In this document: in pieces, positions 1 to 11,970 of the stretch
How positions within the stretch are numbered: the stretch's first letter is position 1
How the letters are laid out: every line of letters begins with the position of its first letter
NCBI GenBank assembly: GCA_017590115.1
Contig: JAGGNK010010225.1
Location: 4,836,001 to 4,900,000 of the forward strand
Direction: 5' to 3'
DNA: 64,000 nt
DNA from: Montifringilla adamsi
Taxonomy: Eukaryota; Chordata; Aves; Passeriformes; Passeridae
Notes under the pieces: generated by a model
What the model was told of the DNA's origin: nothing
The model's database searches: none
The model's input: only the letters and a program-made list of their open reading frames with translations
Translations under genes and position numbers: made by a program

Positions 1-658
1 TCAACTGAACTGTCCAATCTGCAGGACAAATCACAGCATTCAGTAGAGCTGGGCTTGGAGCAGGGTATTTTCCAGCCCATTCCTTGAGGTGGCTGTGTCC
101 AAGGCTACTACAGGGGGAGTTAAAGTGCTGCTTGTGAAACCTGTTTTTTCCAAGTATTTTTAACCTGAACAAGAGCAACAGCAAAGATTTTTTTTCCCCA
201 GACTGATAAATTTGTTGGGATAAAGGACAAACTTTGCCTTGTTCCCATTTTTTCATGGGTTACAGTATACATAACAGATGAAGGCATCCTTTTTCTAAAG
301 TCTGAGCTCTTCTTTGATTTTGCAACACTGCTGGTATGGAGAAGGAGGTTCAGATTCCCCATTCATGCCACAAGCATGAACTGGAATGAAACTTCAAGAA
401 AATGGGCTGGTTTTCAAGGGTCATTATAGTAATTTTTCCTAAGCTGTGCCAGCACTGTTCTGAAACTACCAGAGGACTTCATGATAAAGTACTTCACAAG
501 TAACTTAGGGTAACTTGACTGTAATATTAGTCCATACAATTTCAGAGACTAAATAAATGCTGTGAAGATTATATTCAATTGTTATGTCTAATTTGAAGCC
601 ATATCTAGAAACTGAATTGAATGTGACACAAGATCAAAAAAGTACAGATTACCAAAGC

Positions 659-685
659 TTTTTCCTTTTTCCTTTTTCCTTTTTC
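659..685. repeat. CCTTTTT heptamer microsatellite
   Basis: Three exact copies of the 7-mer CCTTTTT (664-684), preceded by a partial copy of T residues. It is a pyrimidine tract on the plus strand. Such tracts arise by slippage, and no function is inferred. Confidence 0.8.
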
Positions 686-1123
686 ACTTTTGTCTGAAAG
701 TTTGTTACCGTGGATCCAGGTTTTAGTGCTTGGGTAATAGATGTTTTTATCAGCACTAGGGGAAAAGCCAAAGTGGAAAAAATGATGAGGCTTGTGTCTG
801 TCACGTTTTATGGATTGACATAAGGTTTATTACTGTTTGGCAATATTAATGGGCTGACGTAGAAAGAGAGATTTATTGGAACTGTTCTAATATCAAGATG
901 CTTCTGCAAACACAAAAATAGATTTAAGACCCAAAGGGTATCCAGGCTCATTTCAATGTCATGTACAAGTTTGGCAGTCCTCTTTGCTTTGATTTATCTG
1001 CTCTCTTGCTGAGTCCACAGTCTCTAAGACTGGCTCCTTGCTTATTGTCATAGCATTATGGGTTTCACTTGCTGTAAACTAGCGGGAGAACTGTGGGAGA
1101 ACTATTTATATATTTTCACAAAA

Positions 1124-1166
1124 TATAATTTTATTATTAATTCGTATTTTATATAATAAAATTATA
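1124..1166. repeat. AT-rich inverted repeat, 14-bp stem
   Basis: The 14-nt arm 1124-1137 (TATAATTTTATTAT) is the exact reverse complement of 1153-1166, with a 15-nt spacer. All pairs are A-T, so the chance expectation in AT-rich DNA is not negligible. It could extrude as a small cruciform or hairpin. Confidence 0.7.
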
Positions 1167-3966
1167 GCAGTAGTTATTAATAATGATTTCTTTTAAACTA
1201 CATTTTTTATATTACCTTTTCTAGAGATTTCTTAACTGCACAGGTGATAGAAAAACAAAACAAAATAATGAAAATACAAATAGATCTCAGCTGACAAAAC
1301 AACATATAACTTAGGGTATTATTTTCTTTTCCTGTAAATATAAAACAGATTACATATAACTTTCCTGTGTTTATCTAGACTTTTCTTCCATAAAACTTCT
1401 GACTCCAAGGGCTTTCAGACCTCAGACAAGAATTATTTTTGATCAAAAATTTCACAAACATCCAGTGATTATTTTGTTAGCTGTGTGGAGACTGTGAAAT
1501 CAATAGCCATTTCGGAAAAATGTTGCCTGTCAGAGATAATGTTTATCTAGCATAGTTCTGGTATTTTCTGCTTTTCACTGTTTTCCCACTATCTGATTTT
1601 CACTTCCACTTGAAATATTTCTGAACGCTATCTTCCTACTGTTGTTGTGCATTGTCTTCAATAAAACCATGCTAAAGAGAAAATAAACATTCTGCAGCTT
1701 TCTATCCTGATATTTTGGCAGCACTCTCTCACTGGTTTCACTACCTCAGTATAAAGCCCAGTTTCTGTTCACTTGTACACAGCAGCAAGGTGAAGGAAAA
1801 CACTTTAAAAAACTTAAATATATGTTTGAAATGGCAGGAATGGAAGGGGAAACAGAGTGTGGGCATACATACTTGATATATTTAATCTCTGATCTATCGA
1901 CCCAAGACAGAACATTACCATTTCATTACTTTTTTCTTGTGCTGATGATCTAAGAGAATTTATTGTCCATAAATCCTTCCTTAAAACTCGCCTCCGCCCT
2001 GATGTATACCCTGACCTTTGCAAGGCAGCTGGGCTGGGTTCTCTTACCTAATTTAGTCATCTAAAAGGCATTTAAGCACTAAATATAGACCAGTTACCTA
2101 GGTGCCTTCTGCAGTCAATGGACACAACCACATGCAGAAAGTGATTCATCACATCCTAAAATATGTTGGATGAATGGCCCATTTCATGGTTCTGTCACTC
2201 TCCATGGACTATGGCAACAGCCCAGCTGTCTAAGACCAAATGCTTTACTTTTATACAGCTAAAGTTAGGTGAGTAAACCCCACTTCTGGCGTCCGCATTG
2301 GATTTCCTGTCTTGATTGAAACAGTCCCGTTGTTTCTTTGTCTACCTTGTCTGTGGTAACTATACATAATCTTATTTATTGTAGACATATGTTCTGGTTT
2401 CAGTTGTTTTTCCTACATATAAATTTCAAGCTCTTTAGAGAAGGGACATGGAGAAGTCCCTCCTTCCCCACTTTCCCCCTCCCTTTCCCCCTCCCCCCAC
2501 AAAAGAACAATAAGAAATAATTCTGGTGCCAACAAAAAATCATTTTACACATACCCTTTAAACTGCTAATCTAAAAAACAGATTTTTCATCTGTTCATGA
2601 AAAATTCCCCCAAATAATTTTAAAATTGGTACTGGAAATTCTTACTCTCCCAGTTAGTACTACTATGGAAAGATTTCTATAAATAAGGGTTTGAAATCGG
2701 TGAGAAGACACGCAAAAATAAAAATTACTTGCATCAGTAAGATTTGCTGAATTCAGTCTTTAATTTATCATGGGCAAATGTGGCCCAGGGAAGATGTACT
2801 AAGATTTGCTACCCACTAGTTACAGTTCCAAATTGTGTTATGTGATAGCCCGTGATTGAATAAGTGCATGGTATTTCTGAAGGATTGGGAAGGGATATAG
2901 AAAGATTACTTTCTTTACCACTCTTCTAGTGAAATTTCATGTGTTTGAACAGTGTATAATCGCAAGCTACATTTATGGCTATTTCCCTTTTTTAATTAAA
3001 TCTTATGAAGGTGGAAGCCAGAAATAGTATCTGTGGGTTCATTATGTGGCATGTAATAGGATTAAACCTTCAAAAATGAAAAACAAATGCCATTTTCAGA
3101 ATCATTAAGGCTTTAACCACTTTTGAAGTTGGTTTAAACAACCACAGTGACACTGTCCTACACTAAGCTTACTGAATTCTAACAGTTCCCATTCCGGACT
3201 GTTAAATTTATACACTTTGTGCCAATTCCTAAGAAGATCCTTCTAATACTATTACACCTAGCTCAGTCTTTTCTCAGGGTTTCTCATTATAATTTAGAAT
3301 TTCATCATTTCAGTTGGTTGTAGTAAATGCTTTGGACAGCTGGAATAAAAAGAGGCTTTGTTTCATAAAATCATTTAGGTAGTTTCATATGTTTGACAGA
3401 GCTGTGCTGGAAGGAGTTTGAAGCAGACACAGAAATTGCAGCTCTTTCCACCACATCACATGTGAAGAAGTAATGCAGAGAGAATTCCCTTTGCTGAGCA
3501 CGAGGCCAGACTTTGTGGAGCACTGAATCACTGCCAGCTCTCAAAATTTTTCTGCAGTTACTGTTCATCCTCACCTTTAAAAGTGTACCTGCAAGTGTAG
3601 TTCTGTGGAGTAATTTCCACCAATTCCTATGGGGACTTGATATTACACATAATCAAATAGAAATAATAATCCCCTCAGTATTTATGTAGGAAGTATTTTA
3701 AATATCACATTTTTCACCTTTGCAAGAAGAATGTCTAAATACTGAAGTGATAGGTTGCTGTCTGTGTGATTGAACCATCCAATCCATGTGTCTGTTTATT
3801 TAAAATCCCTGAAGCAAACCGGTATTTTCTCACAAGAAAGAAACTTTGTGCTTGCCTCCATAAGAACATCTGAATAGGAAATCTTACAAATTTCATGCTG
3901 ATTGTGGTTTGATGTTGGTTTTTACAAAGCAATCTAAGCCTATGTTATTGGGGAAATCCCTTAGGA

Positions 3967-4060
3967 CAGAATCATAGAATGATAGAATCACTTAGGTTAA
4001 AGGGGACCCTTAAGGTCATCAAGTCCATATGAGTCCAAAAGTGGACATCAAGTCTGAATT
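3967..4060 (-). mobile_element. CR1 LINE 3' tail, 5'-truncated
   Basis: The left edge carries tandem imperfect octamers (GAATCATAGAATGATAGAAT), which are the reverse complement of the ATTCTATG-type repeats that end avian CR1 elements. They are followed by a CR1-like segment (AGGTTAAAGGGGACCCTTAAGG, then CATCAAGTCC). The element is therefore on the minus strand with its 3' end at the low coordinate. Only about 90 bp is recognisable and no reading frame survives. The right boundary is approximate. Confidence 0.72.
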
Positions 4061-4314
4061 TGTCTCTTTTTCTAGAGTATCATTTTACTTTTTCCAGTAT
4101 GTGGAGAGATTGATCAGGCATTGACATCCATGGAGGATGATTCACAATAGTCAGTGAATAAAAAAAGAATTTTAGGATCCTCTCCTCTTTGGCTACCTAC
4201 TGGTTGAAAGTTTTCATTCTCCTCAGGTCAAGTGGATACATCCATGTTTTCAGAAAAGTTGCTGATGTGCAGCCACAGGGCCCAGGTTTCTATGGAAAAA
4301 TAATGGAGGTTCAC

Positions 4315-4750
4315 TGTCACCGTCATATTTTCTGGAAAAATCCCCTTGCCCAGAATTTCTCTCCTGGGAAGCTGAGAAACCTCAGATAAAAAGGAAAACA
4401 ATATTATCTCATTTGCTTCTCCTGTGTTTTCCTGCTTTGGAATGTGATTTGGAGGTTGTTTATCCAACAGGTGAGTGTTTCATTGGTTTCATGTGAATTA
4501 TTTTAACTTAATGGCCAATTACAAGCCAGCTGTGTCAAGAATCTGGAGGAGAGAGTCACAAGTTTTCCAGTAGTATCTTTCTAGCTTTCTGTCTGTATCT
4601 TTTTTGTATTCTTTAGTATAGTTTAATATAGTTTAGTTTAGTATTCTTTATTATAATATAATATCATAAAATAATAAATTAGCCTTCTAAGAACATGAAG
4701 TCAGATTCATCATTTCCTTCCTTCATCTGGGGACCCAGAAAATACAAGAA
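4315..4750 (+). mobile_element. Solo LTR of a passerine endogenous retrovirus
   Basis: The segment begins TGTCACCGTCATATTTTCTGG and runs through an ATTAGCCTTCTAAGAACATG-type 3' part to GGGGACCCAGAAAATACA at 4746. From memory it matches an LTR repeated many times in songbird genomes, but I cannot fix its class (ERVL or ERVK) without a repeat library. TG at 4315 and CA at 4745-4746 would give a 432-bp LTR. A 5-bp match TTCAC flanks 4315-4750 on both sides (4310-4314 and 4751-4755) and looks like a target-site duplication with the right end shifted by a few bases. An AT-rich segment at 4610-4680 includes an AATAAA-like polyadenylation region (AAAATAATAAATTAG). No internal retroviral genes are present, so it is a solo LTR left by recombination. 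The plus orientation is inferred from the order of these parts. Confidence 0.75.
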
Positions 4751-7700
4751 TTCACCAAATTAAAAAGTGCCACTGTGCTCCTGAGTCCCACCTCTGATTT
4801 GGGTGACTGGAGAGCCCAAACTCTGGGTTTCAGGCATGGTGTTGTGTGAGAAATGCATCTCTCTCCTTTCCCCAGCTTCTTTAAATTCTCATGCTGCTGC
4901 CAAGTCACGTTGTATGAAATATGTTCTTTGGTGCTCAAGTATTCCTTGCAGGATTTTGTTATGTAATAATTTGATTGCCTTATATTTACTTTTGCATTTA
5001 TAAATGATCCATCTATTTTTAATTTAGGTAATGAGTTCCTTCTACACTGAAACATCTCATTTTACTCATAGGTACACATTTCAGCAGAAATCTTAAAATA
5101 TTCATGAGATTCTCTAGTTGTTTTTTTTTCCTAGGCTGTGAATCAGTCCCTGATAAAAAGGACCTGACCCTGCTTCTGTTTAAATCAACAGAATAACTTT
5201 TAATTCCCCTTGGAGAGGGATGAGCTCATGATGATACTGAGGAAAGTTTGTTTTACTTTTTTTCCCTAGCAAAGTATGTTTTCTTATCCTTCTGTAAGAC
5301 TAAAGTACTTGCCAATATTTAAACTTTATTTAGGCAGAGCTCCCATGAATATGGGTGTCAGGATAAGACCTACTGGCTCTTTTAGTAAAGGAGGGAAAAA
5401 AGCTACAGTCAAACAAAGCCCTGACATATTTTTTCTTCTATTAGAGAAAAGCAGGAAGCATTTTTCCTCAGCTCCTCATACCTTGGTGTCCTGGGGCTGT
5501 CCCTCAGGGCAGTAGGATGGGTGTGGAGAGGCCCAAGCTGCTGCCTCTGAGATTTTGGTTAAAGCTGGCTGCAATCCATGGCATGGGGAAGCTGTGAAGG
5601 CTGGTCCCTCTGTAAACAATCCAAGATGGATTTCTGTGTGGGGCAGTACGAAAAAGGCTATTAACCCCCTGACAAATCTGCCATGGTCTTCCTTAGTTAA
5701 TGCCTTGACTTGTGCTTTTTCCTTTAAACTTTTATATTTCTCCTCTGTCATATTAAGATTTAATTATTAAAGTGGAATAACCCGTACACTTCAAATTCAG
5801 TGCATGAAGCTTTCCTGCCAAGTCCCACAAACAAAATTACAAGGTCTGGTGAAATCGTACACTTTTTGGTTATTAGCTCTGTCAAATGAATCATGCTTCT
5901 GGGGAATCAAATGTTCTTAGGACTTAAGTACTCATAGCTGTAAATGCAGAAAAATATCAGAACAAAAATTTACTGTTTAATGAATGTCAGCACATGATTT
6001 CTGCAACCTATCCTGTTACAAAATGTAGGAATAACACAAATGTATCATTACACAAATAATAGCTATCATAGCCCTTGCCAAGTCATTGTATGAGAAATGA
6101 AATTTATAATTAATAGTGACCCGTCTCTTGTGGAACGAGGTCCTGTTTTGGATAGTTTCCAAGTCATTGGCTGTGTCTCTAGGCACAGACTGACTGCAGA
6201 GTGTCACAAAAATTTCTTGCTTCAGAAGCAGGAAGGATAAAATAATGTAAAAAATAATTTTAAAGCATTTGAGATGCCTAAGCTTAGGACAGATCCATTT
6301 TGTAAAATTCACAAAGGAGAAACAGCATGTATTGAAATATTTTCTTGCAGCTCTTTTGATTGTTGGTTTATTCATGGGTTTTCTTTTCATCTGCTCTGAC
6401 GTGTAAAACATAAATAAATATGACTGAGCAAATATAAACAGTGTAACCAAATTAAAAGAATTGTCAGCAATTACCATTGTATTTCTTTTAATTTGCAAAT
6501 TTAGTACTTGCTCTGAAGAAGACAGGAGCAAATCCTATTTGTACTATTTTTTAGGAGATAAAGCCCATTGCAGGGACACCTCATACAGCAAAGCTTCAGA
6601 TGCAAGTGAGGGACACAGCCTGACTCTAATCCAATTTTGATGCTTACTCTGGTGAATAACTGGGGAGTTCTGGAAGTGTTCAGCCCTTTGGTGGTACCTA
6701 GTGTCTAATTCTACAGCCACATTGCAATTCAAGCCTGTGAGAGCTCCCATTTCTTATAGTACACCTCATACAGAACATGCTGGCCAAACCTGCCCTAGAT
6801 TATTGAGACAAGGGACAGAAGTCCATCATCTGCTACTTTTGCTAAGTTTAAGTGGTACCTTATTTCAGCACCATCTCTCTGGAGCCAACACTCTTAGGCA
6901 CGTCCCTGCTGGAAGCTGTGTGCCCTGCACTGTCTCTGTACACCAGACAGGTCTGTGTTCCAAGGATAAGCATGGAACTGCCCACACTCCTGATGCAATG
7001 GCACCATGCCAGTTAATCTGCTAAGGGGATGACATCAAGCTACCAGGGAATCTTTCATCCCTCCCTTTGCTGTGCTGTCTGATACACACAGGAACAGGAT
7101 TTAGTAGCTGTCCTGGCTATCAGCCTGCTGAAATCAGTACAGGTTATGGCCATTGTGAGCAGCTGTCAGTCTGCTCCTGTAGGGAAAGTTCCAGTCCACC
7201 CACAAACTTTCCAAAGCTTTTAAAGCAAAAGAAAGAAACCTCAAACTCCCCTACAAATGAAAAAGTAAAACAATGAAAAGGCCTCCTAAGACATTTAACA
7301 GGCAACTGAAGTATTTTTCCCAAGTACTGGATGTGCAACAGCTTTGAAGGGGGACATGCAATACACTGTAGAATTTAATTTCTTTAATCGTATTCCCATT
7401 ATGGAACAGAAACCGATTGGGATTTTGTGTGGGGGTTTTTTCAAGCTTGACTCTCACCAGTAAATTTTTTTCTGCTACAAAATGTCCTCTGATGTTTCCT
7501 ATTGTAATACATGGTCTGTTCCTGAATCTGTTATGTTTTAAAATTCATTAAAAAGAATGACCCTCTTTCTTCACTGTTAAATTCATTAAACCTGAGAGAC
7601 TTAATCTCTGTAGGAAATACTAGTTTCAAAGAAATTTTAAAGTTTTGAAGTTTTAATTTACTTTTTGTTTGTCTTCTCTCTGATATCATTATGATATCTT

Positions 7701-10700
7701 CTCATTGGAAAACTCTTGTCAGGAGACCTTGATGGTGTGGTTTGTATTTCCATTAATTTATTCTTGCCAAATAAATTATTGCCAGAACTTCTCAGTCACT
7801 GTCTTTATTAACTCTCCTTTGGGTCATTGTCCAGTAGTTTGTCCAGCTCACTGATCTGCTGGCAGACTGAAGTAAGCAGTGTCCGGAAGAGCACGCTAGC
7901 AGGGAAGATGATGAAATCATAACATTCTTGAAATTACACTTTTTATTTTCATTGAGAAACAGTTTTATGAAAACCAGTCACTGTGGATCCATTTGCCTCA
8001 GAATACAAAGGACAAAACAACTCTGTTTAGTAAAATTATTTGTTTGGGTCTGACTAGTTGGTTTTAAATACAGTTTTTCTTTGAACACAAAGCTTCTATT
8101 CACAAGAACAACCATAGCCTGTGCTGTTACTGAGGGGTGGTGCAGCATCCCTCCCACCCAGCAGGACGCATTGAGAGGCTTAATGTTATCTTCTTATTTG
8201 TATTTACTACACAGATAAAAGCTTCCTCCCTATCTAAATCTTCTCCCATCATGTTCTCACAAGTCTGCATAATGAGATTAATAACTAAAGCTTCAAAAGG
8301 TAACCTGATCAACAAGACTTTGTATTCCTCAGCTTTTGGTTGTGGTGAAGCAACCCAATGGTGAACTGTGGTGAACAGGCAAGTTCCTGGTGCTCCCAGA
8401 CACTACAAAGCACCTTAAATTACAAATCTATTTTCCAAAAAGTGATGCTAGAAAAATGATACAACCAAGTTATATTTTTATATTGTTCTAATTTGTTCCA
8501 GACAAAACATATCAAATTTACAAGTGGAAAGGAAAGCTATCTCCCTTTTCAGTCCTAATGTATTAACTTGCCAATACTTGGCTCTATCAACTTGCTAAGA
8601 AGCTGAATGTAATTTTGGATTCTTTCTCTTGTTTTTCCAGTGTGTTGCAATGAGCAGGCCAGTTCCACCACCAGAAACCCTTGGCAATCAGATTGTCTTC
8701 AGTAGCTTTGCACACATACAATGGATTCTGACACTGTACAAGAGAAATAACAGAAACCATTTCACTTCCTCTGGTCTATGCAGAGCTAGCAGGAGTCAAA
8801 ACAAACTGCCAAGCCTCCAGGCAAACAAATAACATGAACACACATGGAGGCTGCAGCAACAATGGCCAAATTTTGCAGGATCCTATAGGAAGCTGCCCTG
8901 CCTTTGAAAGCCATGGGGAGCTCTGCCCAAGGCATGGGCAGTCTCCCCCTCACCCCCTTGCAGCTCCTCAAATTGCACTGCTCAATGTCTGGTCCACTCA
9001 GCGAGGTTGGAGCAGACTTTTCCTGGAGAACTGGCCCAAATTATACATCCATCTTGGCACCCATTCAGCCTGCAGTCTTTCTTCCCTGGTGCCAGAAAGC
9101 ATGCTAGTAATTCAGATATACTGGTGGGTCTGGGATATGAATAGTTGGCCATTGGGAACAGTATGAAAATTTTATTGTTATCCATAGCCCATCATAAACC
9201 AAAAATGATTCGCCACATGTAACTGAGCTGGTTTTGGATTTTAAATTCTAAGACATCAAGCCTTCCAATCTACTTCAATTAGTTTTTTTTTTTTCCTTTC
9301 CATTGCTCTGGGAGAGAAAGAGAAAAAAAAGCTTTACTCCAACACAGTGAAAAAATCCAGGGGTTATCAAGAGGCAGTTCAGGGATTGTTTGTGGTTTGT
9401 CAGGCAAATTTATGCAGTCCTTAAGTATACAGCTGGCACACCACTGAAAATGGGTCATTTCTGTATGTCTTTTGGGACAAGGAGTTTAGCAGGCTAGTCA
9501 GACGGAGAGTTATGCAAACATGGTTTAAAAAGCCATGCTTTTGTAGATGGTTTCAAAAAACAAATTCAGAATTTGCAGTCCATCAAAAGCTGACCAGAGA
9601 GAGATGGGGAAATAACATAGCCAAAAATCAAAACATTGGAAGATAGATGGGTTTTTTTCAACAATGTGATGAAGAACTGACAGTGAGAGTTGACTCTTCA
9701 TGGATTATGCTCTCAAAGCCATTAAAAGAACTGTTGAAAAATTAACCACCATACAGGAGTTCAAGAAATCTCTCAACCATGTGTTTATTTTTCCGTCATG
9801 GCACAGCTTTATGCATGCAAGAGAAAGAAGTAATCTACCATTTGTTTAAAATAGCAGAGTCCCAAGAAGCCCTGGCTCTTATATAATCTAAACCCAGCAA
9901 TATTAAAAACCTATCTACCCATTTCTCTAACTGGACTTCTGATAGCATATTTGTGTGTCTTACAAGCCTGCAGAAGAAGAAGAGGCTGCTCCTCTCTTAA
10001 CTGTCAAAGCTGTGGGCAGGTTTAGGGATAATGCCTTTGCTGCAGTGGGCGGATACAGCAACATGGAAATCAGCTGAGCTTTGTCATTGTGAGTTTGTCT
10101 CATTCCAGGCAGGAACCCCACTGGTTTTCTCTACTTCACCTTCTTATGATCTCTCACAGCCTTCAGTACATGCTGGAGCATCCTTCAGCTGTTCCAACTC
10201 CTTATTCTCTTGACCTGTTGGCAGCTAGTAATTGTGCTCTGTTAGGCACAAACCATTGCTTTCAGTGGAAGAAGGAATAGCTCTTCCAATCCATCACAAA
10301 ATTACAATGAAAACCTGTGTGGACAAGGTTGGGTGCTGCCCACCCACTCTGCTTTCAGTCAGTGACAGCATTTCCTCTGTTCCTCCTTATTTTCCTCTGT
10401 TCCTAATTCAGCCATATGTTTGTGTTTTGTACATGTAAGTGAAACTAGCAGGAGGCTTGCTGCTAACTTCAGTGGGGTTGAAATTTAACCCGCTATCTAC
10501 ATTTCTGCTTGTAATATTAAATGAAGGAACTGGAATTTCAGCAGCACTTTTATAGGCAGGGAGATGCACACTTGGGTTAAGATCACTCGGGTGAAATTCA
10601 AGCCTGTTGCAGTCAATGTGGGAGCTATTTTTTCACTACGCCTCTGTTTAGCCCACACTTGAGAAGAAAACACACACAGACACCAAAGAATTATTTATTT

Positions 10701-11110
10701 AGAATAAACATCAGTTGAGGGAATTGAATGTTAGAAACTGCTAAATTGTTTGTATCCTTAGTCGCAATTATAAAAGCTGCCTCCAAAAGGGCATAGCATA
10801 GAAATAGTATTATTCCTCTGGTCTTTTTCTCTTTTTCTATAGCAGTCTTCTCGGTAATACTCTTAATGACTTGGAAATGCAGCAACAGTACATTGTAGTA
10901 CTAATTTGAGTATGGAGGAAAAGGATTTGTTGTCAGTATTAACCTTTGTTTATTACTGTGAAAAAGCCACAGTAGCATGTCATGCAGATCTAATTTGAGA
11001 ATTATGTGTTGAAATTATTATGTAATTATTTTGTTTCCACCCTGTTCAGATGTTCTATGACTGTTTTTGTGTATTTTGTTTTAAAGTGTTTATAAGCTTG
11101 TTTACAAGGC

Positions 11111-11165
11111 TTTTTTTTTGTTTATTTATTGTCTATTTCTTGTTTATTTATTTATTTATTGTCTA
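11111..11165. repeat. TTTA-rich microsatellite, imperfect duplication
   Basis: A T9 run is followed by two related blocks, each made of a TTTATTTATT core followed by GTCTA. The second block is longer by extra TTTA units, which suggests slippage or local duplication. Confidence 0.75.
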
Positions 11166-11869
11166 GTAAGGTAATAGATGCCAGAGCTGACTTTACCTTG
11201 GTTCCGCACCACTATGTAATATTATAAGTAGGGTTAACTTCTAAAAATTCAAATTGTTTCAACTGTTTTTGCTGCACAAACAATGTGGTGTGTTTGGTTG
11301 CTCTTTTAATTCACTGATTTATCTGCATATTAGATTCTGGCACCAAACTGAAAATGCACCTAAATTTATTAAATTTGTAGTATTTATTGGGTTTTCTAGG
11401 TTGCTTTTACATGGTTTTCCTTTCTTTCTTGGAGAAAACAAGAAACAGAGTGAATGAAAAACCTGTGCAAGGTCACAGCGGAAGGTGGTGGCAGTCCTAG
11501 TAATATCACTGCAGTCCCTTGATGCTGAGTCTCATGCCACTGCCCTTCACTGTGGTGCCACTTGGGAACTCAAGAGAACTACAGGCACCTACTGCTGTAA
11601 ATTGGGCTGGGAGTGATGCAGGTTTGAAGACTTATCTTTCAAGGCAATCTTTCCAGTACACACATGGGAGGATGCTGAGCAATAGATACACAGCTGTGCT
11701 TTAACCTGCTGGTAGAGGGCTAATATTCTGCTCCACAGTAAATTTCCTACAACATACATTAATTTCTATTTCCAGAACATTAAGTTTCTCTCAATACAGA
11801 GGTCCACCTCTAAACTATGTAAACTGCTCTGGGAAGAAGATGGAACACATTCACTTTTCATGAAAAACA

Positions 11870-11970
11870 TAAATATATATATATATGCACACATGTATAT
11901 ATTTAGTATATTTTAGAGAGTTTCACATGCTTTTTCAGAGGAGTATAAATATATATACATGTATATAAAG
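11870..11970. repeat. (AT)n-rich tract
   Basis: Two short alternating AT runs (about 11871-11886 and 11947-11967), separated by ATGTATATAT-type sequence. It is low complexity with no function inferred. Confidence 0.7.

Larger units (their letters stand above)
1..3966. other. Unique AT-rich non-coding sequence
   Basis: No gene, RNA gene or recognisable interspersed repeat is visible in this stretch. It holds a short CCTTTTT heptamer tract near 659-685 and an AT-rich inverted repeat at 1124-1166, listed separately. The open frames are short (under about 80 codons), lie on both strands and show no recognisable protein motif. I read it as intergenic or intronic vertebrate sequence. Confidence 0.6.
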
